A stretch of 15,704 nt of DNA, taken from an uncultured Campylobacter sp. (GTDB lineage: Bacteria > Campylobacterota > Campylobacteria > Campylobacterales > Campylobacteraceae). Below the pieces are notes generated by a model. That model made no database searches. It was not told the origin of the DNA and saw nothing but the letters and a program-made list of their open reading frames with translations. Shown here piece after piece: positions 1 to 6,649 of the stretch. The first letter of the stretch is position 1; each line of letters opens with the position of its first letter. The stretch covers positions 1-15,704 of the forward strand of contig UQBJ01000037.1 in the NCBI GenBank assembly GCA_900539255.1, written 5' to 3'. The position numbers and the translations under genes are program-made.

Positions 1-1901
1 GCCTGCGAGCCGTTTTTATCTTTTATTTTAAAGATAGCGTAAATGGCGTAAATTTGGGTGAATTTGTGCATTTTTTTTACAACGCTTTTCGTTATGATGG
101 GCAAATCATCGGCGTGATGAGCGTGGTATTTTTCTTTTTAGCCCTTTTGCCAAAAGAAAAAATTGTGAAAATTTACGCCTTTTTGGTGATTTTTATCAGC
201 ACCTTTGTAAGCGTTGCAAACATAGGCTTTTACGGCATTTATCAAGATGTTTTTAACGCTTCTTTGTTGGGACTCATTTATGATGATAGAAAGGCGATTT
301 TTGAGACGGCTTTGGGCGCGGATTATGGTTTGACTTATAAGGTGCTTTTGTGGCTTGTTGTGAGCGTGCTTTTTTACGCACTTTGGGCGTTTTTTCACGC
401 TCAAATAGCTAAAATTCAAGGCAAAAAATTTCGCATAAGCCTTTTTGTCGCTTTTGCCTTGCTTTGCCTTTTTGAAATCAACGGACAAATCGGGCTTAAA
501 GGCATTTCGCTTGGCAAAGAAATCGTGCCTGTGCCAAACGCCTTTTTGCGCCAAATCACGCAAGGCGCGTTTAGGGACTTGCTTTATGTGTATATGAGCT
601 ACGCTAAAATCGCCAAATCCGCCTTTAAAGACTACACAGATGAAAGCCCTTTGGTTGCTACGCGCAAATTTTTTGCCTTAAATGACTTAAATTCAAGCGA
701 ATTTAACCTGAGCGAGCTTTTGCAAAAAGAAGTTTCAAATCCTAGCAAGGCGCAAATCAATCACATTTTTTACATAGTCGCTGAGAGTTTGAGCGAGTGG
801 CATTTTGATGATGAATTTAAGGATTTGGGGCTGATGAGTGAGCTTAAAACACTCATCAAAGAAAAAAACGCCTTTAAGGCTGAGCTTTTTTTGCAAAATG
901 CAAGCAGCACCATAAAAAGCCTTGATGTGCAAATCAGCGGGCTTTTTCAAACCGAAATTCCGCTGAATTTAAGCGTGGGGAAAAATCCTGTGTTTGAAAT
1001 GTCCGCTGGCTATATTTTTAAGGATTTAGGCTATAAAACGAGCTTTTTTTATGGAGGCTCTGGCACTTGGCAAAAACTTGACAGCTACACGAAATCACAA
1101 GGCTTTGATGAGATTTTATTCAGCAATCACATAGTGAATTTTGCTAAGCAAAAGGGCTTTGAACCGCCTTTTGAAAACGCTTGGGGAGCTTATGACCACT
1201 ATCTTTACGAATTTATCAAGGATTATACGCTTAAAAATAAAGGCACAAAGAGCTTTGCGATGATAATGACAACCACAAATCACCCGCCTTTTGACGCTCC
1301 CTTGCAACAATTTGGCATAAATGACGAAAAAATAAGCGCGTGGCTTAAAAATCACCCGCAAATCGCCCAAGATGAGCGCAAGAAAAAGGTTTTTACTCAT
1401 ATCATCTACCAAGATAAAATGCTCGCTCGCTTTGTGCGACAAATGAGCGAAGCTTTGCCAAATAGCCTTTTCATCATCACAGGCGACCATTATGATAGAG
1501 AGTATCCGCAAGCGCCTTTGCGCGTGCAAAATGGCGTGCCGCTCATCATCTACTCGCCTATTTTAAAGCCAAAAGTGCTGGCAAACATAGGCTCACACAT
1601 TGATATAACGGCAACTATCACAGAGCTAGTCGCTCCAAATGCCTACAAATACGCAAGTTTTGGCACACCACTTTTAAGCAATGACTATAAAAAAAGCCCT
1701 TTGCCACATAGCGTGCTAGGATACAACGCCGTAGCAAACGAACGCTTTGTGTATGATAGCCACAAAATAGAGTATTTTAAAGACAAAAAGCCACAAAATG
1801 ATGATGAAAGCCTTGCAAAAAGTTTGTTTGAAAATTTAAAACGAGCCAAAGCATTGAGCTGGTGGATATTTAAAAATGGCTATATCATAAAAGATGAGTG
1901 A
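1..1901 (+). CDS. LTA synthase family membrane sulfatase-like protein (5' end outside window)
   Basis: This is an alkaline-phosphatase-superfamily enzyme of the LTA synthase/MdoB type, which transfers phosphoglycerol or a related headgroup outside the inner membrane. The frame is open to base 3, and the residues encoded before the TTG at 54 (LRAVFIFYFKDS...) look like the first membrane helix, so the true start lies upstream. Four hydrophobic segments follow, encoded at about 100-165, 165-240, 335-400 and 440-490. The extracytoplasmic catalytic domain begins near 750. NASST at 897-911 contains the probable nucleophile Thr (909-911). TTTNHPPF lies near 1269-1292 and the metal-binding TGDH motif has Asp 1485-1487 and His 1488-1490. 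The C-terminus is intact. The family is firm; the headgroup and acceptor in this organism, which is not expected to make lipoteichoic acid, cannot be read from the sequence. A phosphoethanolamine or phosphoglycerol transferase acting on a glycan is possible. Confidence 0.85.
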   Translation, partial: LRAVFIFYFKDSVNGVNLGEFVHFFYNAFRYDGQIIGVMSVVFFFLALLPKEKIVKIYAFLVIFISTFVSVANIGFYGIYQDVFNASLLGLIYDDRKAIFETALGADYGLTYKVLLWLVVSVLFYALWAFFHAQIAKIQGKKFRISLFVAFALLCLFEINGQIGLKGISLGKEIVPVPNAFLRQITQGAFRDLLYVYMSYAKIAKSAFKDYTDESPLVATRKFFALNDLNSSEFNLSELLQKEVSNPSKAQINHIFYIVAESLSEWHFDDEFKDLGLMSELKTLIKEKNAFKAELFLQNASSTIKSLDVQISGLFQTEIPLNLSVGKNPVFEMSAGYIFKDLGYKTSFFYGGSGTWQKLDSYTKSQGFDEILFSNHIVNFAKQKGFEPPFENAWGAYDHYLYEFIKDYTLKNKGTKSFAMIMTTTNHPPFDAPLQQFGINDEKISAWLKNHPQIAQDERKKKVFTHIIYQDKMLARFVRQMSEALPNSLFIITGDHYDREYPQAPLRVQNGVPLIIYSPILKPKVLANIGSHIDITATITELVAPNAYKYASFGTPLLSNDYKKSPLPHSVLGYNAVANERFVYDSHKIEYFKDKKPQNDDESLAKSLFENLKRAKALSWWIFKNGYIIKDE

Positions 1902-1929
1902 ATTTAAAAGGACATTAACTTAATGCAAT

Positions 1930-1935
1930 TATAAT
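1930..1935 (+). promoter_or_regulatory. -10 box of tenA
   Basis: A perfect TATAAT lies 29 bases before the tenA ATG, so the transcript would begin near 1942 with a leader of about 23 bases. There is no convincing -35, which is usual for sigma-80 promoters in this phylum. The leader is too short for a TPP riboswitch, so control of tenA by that route is unlikely. Confidence 0.6.
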
Positions 1936-1964
1936 TTGTTTTTATTTTATCACAAAGGACAAAA

Positions 1965-2648
1965 ATGAAACTTTTTGACAGACTTGTTAAAGAAAATGCG
2001 GCTGTTTGGGACGCTTACTTGCACCACGACTTTGTCAAACAAATCGAAAGCGGCACCTTGCCAAAGGCAAATTTTCACTTCTATTTGAAGCAAGATTATA
2101 TGTATTTGCTCCACTATGGTAGAGTGTGCGGGCTGCTCGCAAATGCGGCGACAAACGCTGTGGAGCTAGCCTTTGCAACCAAATATCAAAACATAGCCAC
2201 TTCGGTTGTAGATGGCGAGCATATCCTACACCGCAGCATTTTGAGCGAAAAGGACGCCAAAGAAGCAAGCAAACTCAAAATCCGCGAAGAAAGCATTGCC
2301 AACATAGCCTACACCTGCTATATGGTAAATGTCGCAAGCAGCGGGGATTTCTTAGACATTTTAGTTGCGCTTAGCTCGTGCGCCTCAGGCTACTGCCACA
2401 TAGGGCGCGAAATTTATGCACGGCTTGGAGAAAAAGGGCTTAAAAATCACCCTTATGAAAGCTGGATTCGCACTTACAGCGATGAGGTGCTAGCGCCTTT
2501 GGGAGCGGAATTTGAGGACTTTGTAAATTCTTACACAGACTCGGTAAGTGAGGCTAAATTTAAGCGTTTGAGCGACATTTTTCACACCGTAACGCGCCTT
2601 GAATGCAACTTTTGGCAGCAAGGACTCACAATGCAAATGGATTTATAA
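1965..2648 (+). CDS. tenA: TenA family thiaminase II / aminopyrimidine aminohydrolase
   Basis: TenA hydrolyses 4-amino-5-aminomethyl-2-methylpyrimidine, and more weakly thiamine, to feed hydroxymethylpyrimidine back into thiamine synthesis in the cytoplasm. At 227 residues it has the usual family length and all expected active-site landmarks: Asp44 in LKQDYMYLLHY, Tyr116/Tyr119, the catalytic Cys139 in SSCASGYCHIG, a HPYESW segment near 162-167, and the C-terminal Glu213 followed by FW. These match D44, Y112, C135 and E205 of the Bacillus enzyme. The ATG is preceded by AAGGAC at a good distance. It has its own promoter, ends in a hairpin and stands alone; no other thiamine gene is present in the window, so a salvage role is inferred from the family. 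Confidence 0.93.
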   Translation: MKLFDRLVKENAAVWDAYLHHDFVKQIESGTLPKANFHFYLKQDYMYLLHYGRVCGLLANAATNAVELAFATKYQNIATSVVDGEHILHRSILSEKDAKEASKLKIREESIANIAYTCYMVNVASSGDFLDILVALSSCASGYCHIGREIYARLGEKGLKNHPYESWIRTYSDEVLAPLGAEFEDFVNSYTDSVSEAKFKRLSDIFHTVTRLECNFWQQGLTMQMDL

Positions 2649-2666
2649 GGCTTTGACGAATTGTGT

Positions 2667-2695
2667 CTTGCGAAAAAAGGGCTTTTAGCAAGTTT
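2667..2695. terminator. Probable bidirectional terminator between tenA and tRNA-Glu
   Basis: CTTGC and AAAA (2667-2676) pair with TTTT and GCAAG (2683-2692), with one internal mismatch, around a six-base loop. TTT follows on the plus strand. On the minus strand the same hairpin lies directly behind the tRNA CCA end and contains a T-run. It can therefore close both convergent transcripts, though the T-tracts are short. Confidence 0.5.
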
Positions 2696-2769
2696 GGTGA
2701 CCCATACGAGACTCGAACTCGTGTTGCCAACGTGAGAGGCTGGCGTCCTAACCACTAGACGAATGGGCC
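2695..2769 (-). tRNA. tRNA-Glu, anticodon CUC
   Basis: A complete cloverleaf of 75 bases including an encoded CCA (TGG at 2695-2697 on the plus strand). The acceptor stem is GGCCCAT/ATGGGTC with one G-T pair. The D arm is GTCTAGTGGTTAGGAC, the anticodon stem is CCAGC/GTTGG around the loop CTCTCAC, and the T arm is ACGAG-TTCGAGT-CTCGT. Loop positions 34-36 read CTC, so it decodes GAG as glutamate. The overall body resembles bacterial tRNA-Glu. The usual glutamate tRNA in this phylum has UUC; this one would supplement it for GAG codons. Confidence 0.93.
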
Positions 2770-2786
2770 ACTGAAAACAAAAACGC

Positions 2787-2814
2787 ATTGTAGCATAAAA
2801 ATGTTATATCGCAA
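2787..2814 (-). promoter_or_regulatory. Promoter of tRNA-Glu
   Basis: On the minus strand TTGCGA (2809-2814) and TACAAT (2787-2792) are separated by 16 bases. The expected start near 2780 is about 11 bases before the mature tRNA 5' end. This is the most canonical -35/-10 pair on this strand, as expected for a stable RNA. Confidence 0.6.
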
Positions 2815-2825
2815 GGCTGAGTTTG

Positions 2826-2845
2826 AAAAAATTTGCAAATTTTTT
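2826..2845. repeat. Perfect 20-base AT-rich palindrome
   Basis: AAAAAATTTGCAAATTTTTT is its own reverse complement. It lies between the modE stop and the tRNA promoter. It could form a weak AT hairpin ending in T6 on either strand and so help end modE transcription, or it could bind a protein; the sequence does not decide. Confidence 0.45.
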
Positions 2846-2872
2846 GTAGCGACAAGCGTGTAAATTTTTTTA

Positions 2873-2897
2873 GGCGCAAAAAAGCTATTTTGCGCCA
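2873..2897. terminator. Hairpin behind modE, possible terminator
   Basis: A perfect nine-base stem GGCGCAAAA/TTTTGCGCC encloses a seven-base loop, 19 bases past the modE stop codon. A partial third copy of the arm (TTTGCGCC, 2900-2907) allows an alternative pairing. On the minus strand an A-run, not a T-run, follows, so as an intrinsic terminator it is imperfect. An RNA-stabilising 3' stem is the alternative. Confidence 0.4.
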
Positions 2898-2915
2898 CTT
2901 TTGCGCCTTAAAAGC

Positions 2916-3269
2916 CTAGCTAAAAAGCTCTTTAAAGCGTTTGTTAGCGTAGTTTTCTATGTCTTTTTGCAAAATTTCATAGTTTTTCATCAGCTCTTTG
3001 GCTCGCTCGGTAAGCCTTGTGCCTGAATTTTCGCTGCGCCCTTGTCTTTTGATGACAAGCTGCTCGCCAGCGTTTGTTTGCAAGGTGTCTAAATGCACCC
3101 AAGCCTTTTTATAGTTGATTCCCATCATAGCAGCAGCCTTTAAAATGCTGCCTGTCTTGTCGATACACTCCAAAAGCTCGGTTTTGCCCTTGCCAAAAAG
3201 GATTTCGCCGTCTTTGTTAGCTATCCAAGTTTTGGTTTTTACCTGCAAATTTTTGTTGAGCGGGTTCAT
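2916..3269 (-). CDS. modE: ModE-like molybdate-type transcriptional regulator, DNA-binding domain only
   Basis: A 117-residue cytoplasmic regulator with the ModE N-terminal winged helix-turn-helix. The KTELLECIDKTGSILKAA...GINYKKAWVHL stretch (about 29-60) is the recognition region, followed by the wing containing VIKRQGRSENSGTRLT (73-88) and a terminal helix. Full-length ModE is near 260 residues with two C-terminal molybdate-binding TOBE/Mop domains; none is present here, and no frame downstream supplies one, so this is an HTH-only form. The ATG at 3267-3269 has AAAGGAC ahead of it. It is divergent from ksgA with a leader of about 58 bases. No molybdate transporter genes lie in the window. 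Assignment to the ModE family is good; whether it senses molybdate or tungstate is unknown. Confidence 0.82.
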   Translation of the reverse strand: MNPLNKNLQVKTKTWIANKDGEILFGKGKTELLECIDKTGSILKAAAMMGINYKKAWVHLDTLQTNAGEQLVIKRQGRSENSGTRLTERAKELMKNYEILQKDIENYANKRFKELFS

Positions 3270-3333
3270 CTTTGTCCTTTATTCTTTAAATTTTGCTTTG
3301 CCTTTAAAAACAATGTTTTTACAAGCAGTTAAA

Positions 3334-3339
3334 ATTATA
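3334..3339 (-). promoter_or_regulatory. -10 box of modE
   Basis: The minus strand reads GGGTATAAT, a perfect TATAAT, 65 bases before the modE start codon. The predicted transcript start is near 3327. Confidence 0.55.
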
Positions 3340-3371
3340 CCCTAAAAAAACAAATAAATTTCAATTTTTTC

Positions 3372-3400
3372 TTGCATTTTTTACCAAAAAAAGATAAAAT
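3372..3400 (+). promoter_or_regulatory. Promoter of ksgA-rnj
   Basis: TTGCAT (3372-3377) and TAAAAT (3395-3400) are separated by 17 bases, giving a start near 3407 and a leader of about 33 bases. It is divergent from the modE promoter, whose -10 box lies 32 bases away. Confidence 0.55.
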
Positions 3401-3439
3401 ACCACTTTTTAAACGAAAAACGGACTTTTTAAAAAAGCG

Positions 3440-4246
3440 ATGATAAAAGCAAAAAAAGAATTCGGGCAGAATTTTTTAAAAGATGAGAGCGTTTTAAGCA
3501 AAATCATTCAAGCCATTCCCAAAGGCACAGAGCAAATCGTTGAGATTGGGGTTGGCTTAGGTGATTTGACGCAAAGACTTTTAGAGCTTGCGCGGGTAAG
3601 GGCTTATGAGATAGATGATGAGCTGATACCGCATTTAAGGCGTAAATTCCAAAAGCAGCTTGAAAACAAAAGTTTAGAGCTTTTAAACGAGGACGCGAGC
3701 AAGGCATTTACGCCGAATTTGTGTTCGCAAAACTATGTTTTAGTGGCGAATTTGCCCTACTACATAGCCAGCAAGCTCGTTTTACAGGCGTTAAAAGACA
3801 GCAAGTGCGAGGCGATTTTAGTGATGGTGCAAAAAGAAGTCGCCTTGAAATTTTGCGCGAGGGCTAAAACAAGCGATTTTTGCGCTTTGAGCGTTTTAGT
3901 AAGGCTAGTGAGCGAGCCAAATTTGCTTTTTGAAGTAGCTCCGTCTTGCTTTGAGCCAACCCCAAAGGTAAGCTCAGCTGTAATGTTTTTGCAAAAAGAG
4001 CGTGAATTTAAGGACATTTGCGACATAAGTGGCTTTGAGTGCTTTTTAAAAGACTGCTTTAAAGCCCCACGCAAACAGCTTTTAAGCAACTTAAAAGCGC
4101 ACAAAGCGCAAATTTCACGCTCTTTAAACGAGCTTGACATAAGGGCAAATGTCAGAGCGCACGAGCTTAGCGTCAAATCTTTCCTTGAAATTTATGACAA
4201 TGTGAAGGATTATTATGAACGAAGAAAACCACAGCTTGCAAAATGA
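3440..4246 (+). CDS. ksgA: 16S rRNA (adenine1518-N6/adenine1519-N6)-dimethyltransferase
   Basis: KsgA/RsmA dimethylates two adjacent adenines in the last helix of 16S rRNA during small-subunit assembly. The 268-residue protein has the family hallmarks: FGQNFLKD near the start (8-15), the SAM-binding loop EIGVGLGDLT (35-44), the acidic EIDD (57-60), and the catalytic NLPYY motif (104-108). The C-terminal helical domain contains FKAPRKQLLSNL, the normal late motif. The ATG follows the TAAAAT promoter by about 40 bases, but the ribosome binding site is poor (CGGACTTTTTAAAAAAGCG). Its last 32 bases overlap the start of rnj in another frame, so the two genes should be translationally coupled and co-transcribed. 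Absence of this enzyme gives kasugamycin resistance in other bacteria. Confidence 0.96.
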   Translation: MIKAKKEFGQNFLKDESVLSKIIQAIPKGTEQIVEIGVGLGDLTQRLLELARVRAYEIDDELIPHLRRKFQKQLENKSLELLNEDASKAFTPNLCSQNYVLVANLPYYIASKLVLQALKDSKCEAILVMVQKEVALKFCARAKTSDFCALSVLVRLVSEPNLLFEVAPSCFEPTPKVSSAVMFLQKEREFKDICDISGFECFLKDCFKAPRKQLLSNLKAHKAQISRSLNELDIRANVRAHELSVKSFLEIYDNVKDYYERRKPQLAK

Positions 4247-6494
4247 AAGCAAAGGCGCGAATTTAAACGGCGCAAAGGACAGCTTAAATTCAAGCCACAG
4301 CGAAAATTTAGGCAAGGCAAAGGGCGCAAATTTAGGCGGCACAGAAAATGCCACAAAAGGCACAAACCCAAATTCAAGCGGCAAATCCAACAAAAACTAC
4401 CGCTTTAAACGCAAGAGAAAATCCCTTGAAAACTCGCTTAAAAGCGAAGAGACTTTAAGAGATGAAAGGGCAAATTCAGCAGGTGCGGGCTTAGGTGCAA
4501 ATTCAAACTCAAATTCAAACTCGAATTCAAAGCAAAATTCAAACTCAAAAGGCGCAAATTCAAAGCATTCTAAAAATTCGCCACGCAACGAAAAAGGCAC
4601 GAATTTAAACGGCGCAAACAATGTAAATTTAAGCGACTCAAACAGCAAAGAGAGTAAAAAACACAGCCAAAAGCCACAAGATAGCGGCGAAAAAAAGAGC
4701 AAGAAAAAAAGCAAGAATTTACCCACAAAACTCACAGGCGATGAGCCGTGGCAAATTCAAATGCAAAAGGTGATTGAAGCGAACAAAGTCATACACGAAA
4801 ACCGCTTGCACCCGCTCAAATACAACGACACCAGCACGCACAAGGTGCGCATCACGCCTATTGGCGGGCTTGGCGAAATCGGCGGCAATCTCACCGTCAT
4901 CGAGGACGATACAAGCGCCATTATCATCGACATAGGTATGAGTTTCCCCGACAGCGCAATGCACGGAGTGGATATAGTGATACCAGATTTTGATTATATT
5001 CGCAAGATAAAGGATAAAATCGCAGGTATCATCATCACTCACGCGCACGAGGACCACATAGGCGCTGTGCCTTACTTTTTCAAGGAATTTACCTATCCGC
5101 TTTACGCTACGCCACTAGCACTTGGTATGATTTCAAACAAATTTGAAGAGCACGGCTTGAAAGATGAGCGCAAATTCTTTCGTCCTGTGGAAAAGCGAAA
5201 AGTCTATGAAATCGGCAACTTTGAGATAGAATGGATACACATAACTCACTCTATCATCGATGCAAGCGCACTTGCGATAAAAACACGCGCTGGCACGCTC
5301 ATACACACGGGGGATTTTAAAATCGACTTTACGCCTATTGATGGCTATCCTAGCGATTTAAACCGCTTAGCGCATTATGGCGATGAGGGCGTTTTGTGCT
5401 TGTTGAGCGATAGCACAAATTCATATAAAGAAGGCTCTACAAAGAGTGAAAGCTCAGTGGGAGCGACTTTTGATTTGATTTTTGCCAAAGCAAAGGGGCG
5501 CGTGATAATGAGCACTTTTAGCTCAAACATTCACCGCGTGTATCAGGCCATAACTTATGGGCTAAAATATGGGCGCAAAGTGTGCGTCATCGGGCGTTCT
5601 ATGGAGCGCAACCTTTACACCACAATGGAGCTTGGCTACATAAAGCTTGACAGAAAGATTTTCATCGATGCGGACGAGGTAGCAAAGCACAAGGATAATG
5701 AAGTTTTAATCGTTACCACAGGCTCACAAGGCGAGACGATGAGCGCACTTTACAGAATGGCAACTGATGAGCATAAATTCATCAAAATCAAGCCAACAGA
5801 CCAAATCATCATCTCAGCCAAAGCAATACCTGGCAATGAAAGCAGCATAAATGCTGTGCTTGACTTTTTGCTTAAAGCTGGCGCAAAGGTGGCTTATCAA
5901 GAATTCAGCGAAATTCATGTGAGCGGGCACGCGAGTATGGAGGAACAAAAGCTTATGTTAAGCCTTACAAAGCCTAAATTCTTTTTGCCCGTGCACGGCG
6001 AGTATAATCACATAGTAAAGCACAAGCAAACGGCTGTGGCTTGCGGTGTCGATGAGCGCAATATCTACTTGATGAGCAATGGCGACCAAGTTGAACTTTG
6101 CCACAAATACATAAAACGCTTAAAAACCGTCAAAACGGGCAAGGTGTTTGTGGATAATCAAATCAACAAGCAAATCGCCGATGATGTGGTGATTGACAGG
6201 CAAAATTTAGCCGACAATGGCGTGGTTGTGGTTATCGCTCAACTTGATAAAGCCAACAAAACGCTGATAAACAAGCCACGAGTGCTAAGCTACGGCGTGG
6301 TAGCGGACAAGCAAGACGCGGCGTTTTCAAAGGATATAAGCGATGTTTTGAGCGTCTTTTTCGCAAACGCAAAGGACGAAATGCTTGATGATAGAAGATT
6401 TATGGAGGCGCAGTTTCGCCAAGTGCTGAGAAAGCACATTTTCCGCAAGCTCAAAAAATATCCTACCATAGTGCCAAGCATTTTTGTAATGTAA
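4215..6494 (+). CDS. rnj: Ribonuclease J with long repetitive N-terminal extension
   Basis: RNase J is the metallo-beta-lactamase/beta-CASP 5'-exo- and endoribonuclease that leads mRNA decay in this phylum. The enzyme proper starts near residue 210 (VRITPIGGLGEIGGN). HAHEDH at 276-281 is the zinc motif, followed by GDFKID encoded near 5310-5325 and HGEYNH with His594. The C-terminal FRKLKKYPTIVPSIFVM is typical. The first 205 or so residues are disordered-looking and rich in Asn, Ser, Lys and Gly, with five NS dipeptides at 96-105, repeated KG(A/T)N motifs at 13, 37, 48, 112 and 127, and a basic patch KSKKKSK. Helicobacter pylori RNase J also has a basic N-terminal extension of roughly 130 residues; this one is longer (759 residues in total). 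AAGGA at 4205-4209 within ksgA supports the ATG at 4215. Confidence 0.95.
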   Translation: MNEENHSLQNESKGANLNGAKDSLNSSHSENLGKAKGANLGGTENATKGTNPNSSGKSNKNYRFKRKRKSLENSLKSEETLRDERANSAGAGLGANSNSNSNSNSKQNSNSKGANSKHSKNSPRNEKGTNLNGANNVNLSDSNSKESKKHSQKPQDSGEKKSKKKSKNLPTKLTGDEPWQIQMQKVIEANKVIHENRLHPLKYNDTSTHKVRITPIGGLGEIGGNLTVIEDDTSAIIIDIGMSFPDSAMHGVDIVIPDFDYIRKIKDKIAGIIITHAHEDHIGAVPYFFKEFTYPLYATPLALGMISNKFEEHGLKDERKFFRPVEKRKVYEIGNFEIEWIHITHSIIDASALAIKTRAGTLIHTGDFKIDFTPIDGYPSDLNRLAHYGDEGVLCLLSDSTNSYKEGSTKSESSVGATFDLIFAKAKGRVIMSTFSSNIHRVYQAITYGLKYGRKVCVIGRSMERNLYTTMELGYIKLDRKIFIDADEVAKHKDNEVLIVTTGSQGETMSALYRMATDEHKFIKIKPTDQIIISAKAIPGNESSINAVLDFLLKAGAKVAYQEFSEIHVSGHASMEEQKLMLSLTKPKFFLPVHGEYNHIVKHKQTAVACGVDERNIYLMSNGDQVELCHKYIKRLKTVKTGKVFVDNQINKQIADDVVIDRQNLADNGVVVVIAQLDKANKTLINKPRVLSYGVVADKQDAAFSKDISDVLSVFFANAKDEMLDDRRFMEAQFRQVLRKHIFRKLKKYPTIVPSIFVM
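4500..4549 (+). repeat. Short tandem repeat coding Asn-Ser within rnj
   Basis: The 12-base unit AATTCAAACTCA recurs in tandem with small changes (AATTCAAACTCA, AATTCAAACTCG, AATTCAAAG, then AATTCAAACTCA). Because the unit is a multiple of three, copy changes alter the length of the extension without breaking the frame. Confidence 0.8.
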
Positions 6495-6519
6495 ATTTGG
6501 GCGTTTGCTTTGCAAATAG

Positions 6520-6555
6520 CCCAAAAGCCCTTTGAATTTAGGGCTTTTGGGTTTT
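6520..6555 (+). terminator. Rho-independent terminator of ksgA-rnj
   Basis: A perfect 12-base stem CCCAAAAGCCCT/AGGGCTTTTGGG with an eight-base loop is followed by TTTT, 25 bases after the rnj stop. A weaker hairpin just before it (GGGCGTTTGC...GCAAATAGCCC, about 6499-6522) shares its last three bases. A degenerate copy of the right arm, GGGACTTTTGGGTTT, recurs at 6610-6624. Confidence 0.9.
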
Positions 6556-6649
6556 AATGTGAGTGTTTAAGGCTTTGTTTTTTAGTTAGTGCAAAATTTG
6601 TGAATTTTTGGGACTTTTGGGTTTAAATTTAGGCTTTAAAATTTAACAA

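Noticed and set aside
54..59. TTG at 54 as the true start of the first gene
   Set aside because: The frame is open to the window edge and encodes a hydrophobic segment typical of the first membrane helix; TTG here has no binding site.
138..563. Long antisense frames opposite the LTA synthase, ksgA, rnj and other genes
   Set aside because: They are shadows of strongly biased coding sequence, with no start signals of their own and products made of low-complexity mirror composition.
1921..1964. TPP riboswitch before tenA
   Set aside because: The leader after the TATAAT box is only about 23 bases, with no conserved TPP-aptamer sequence.
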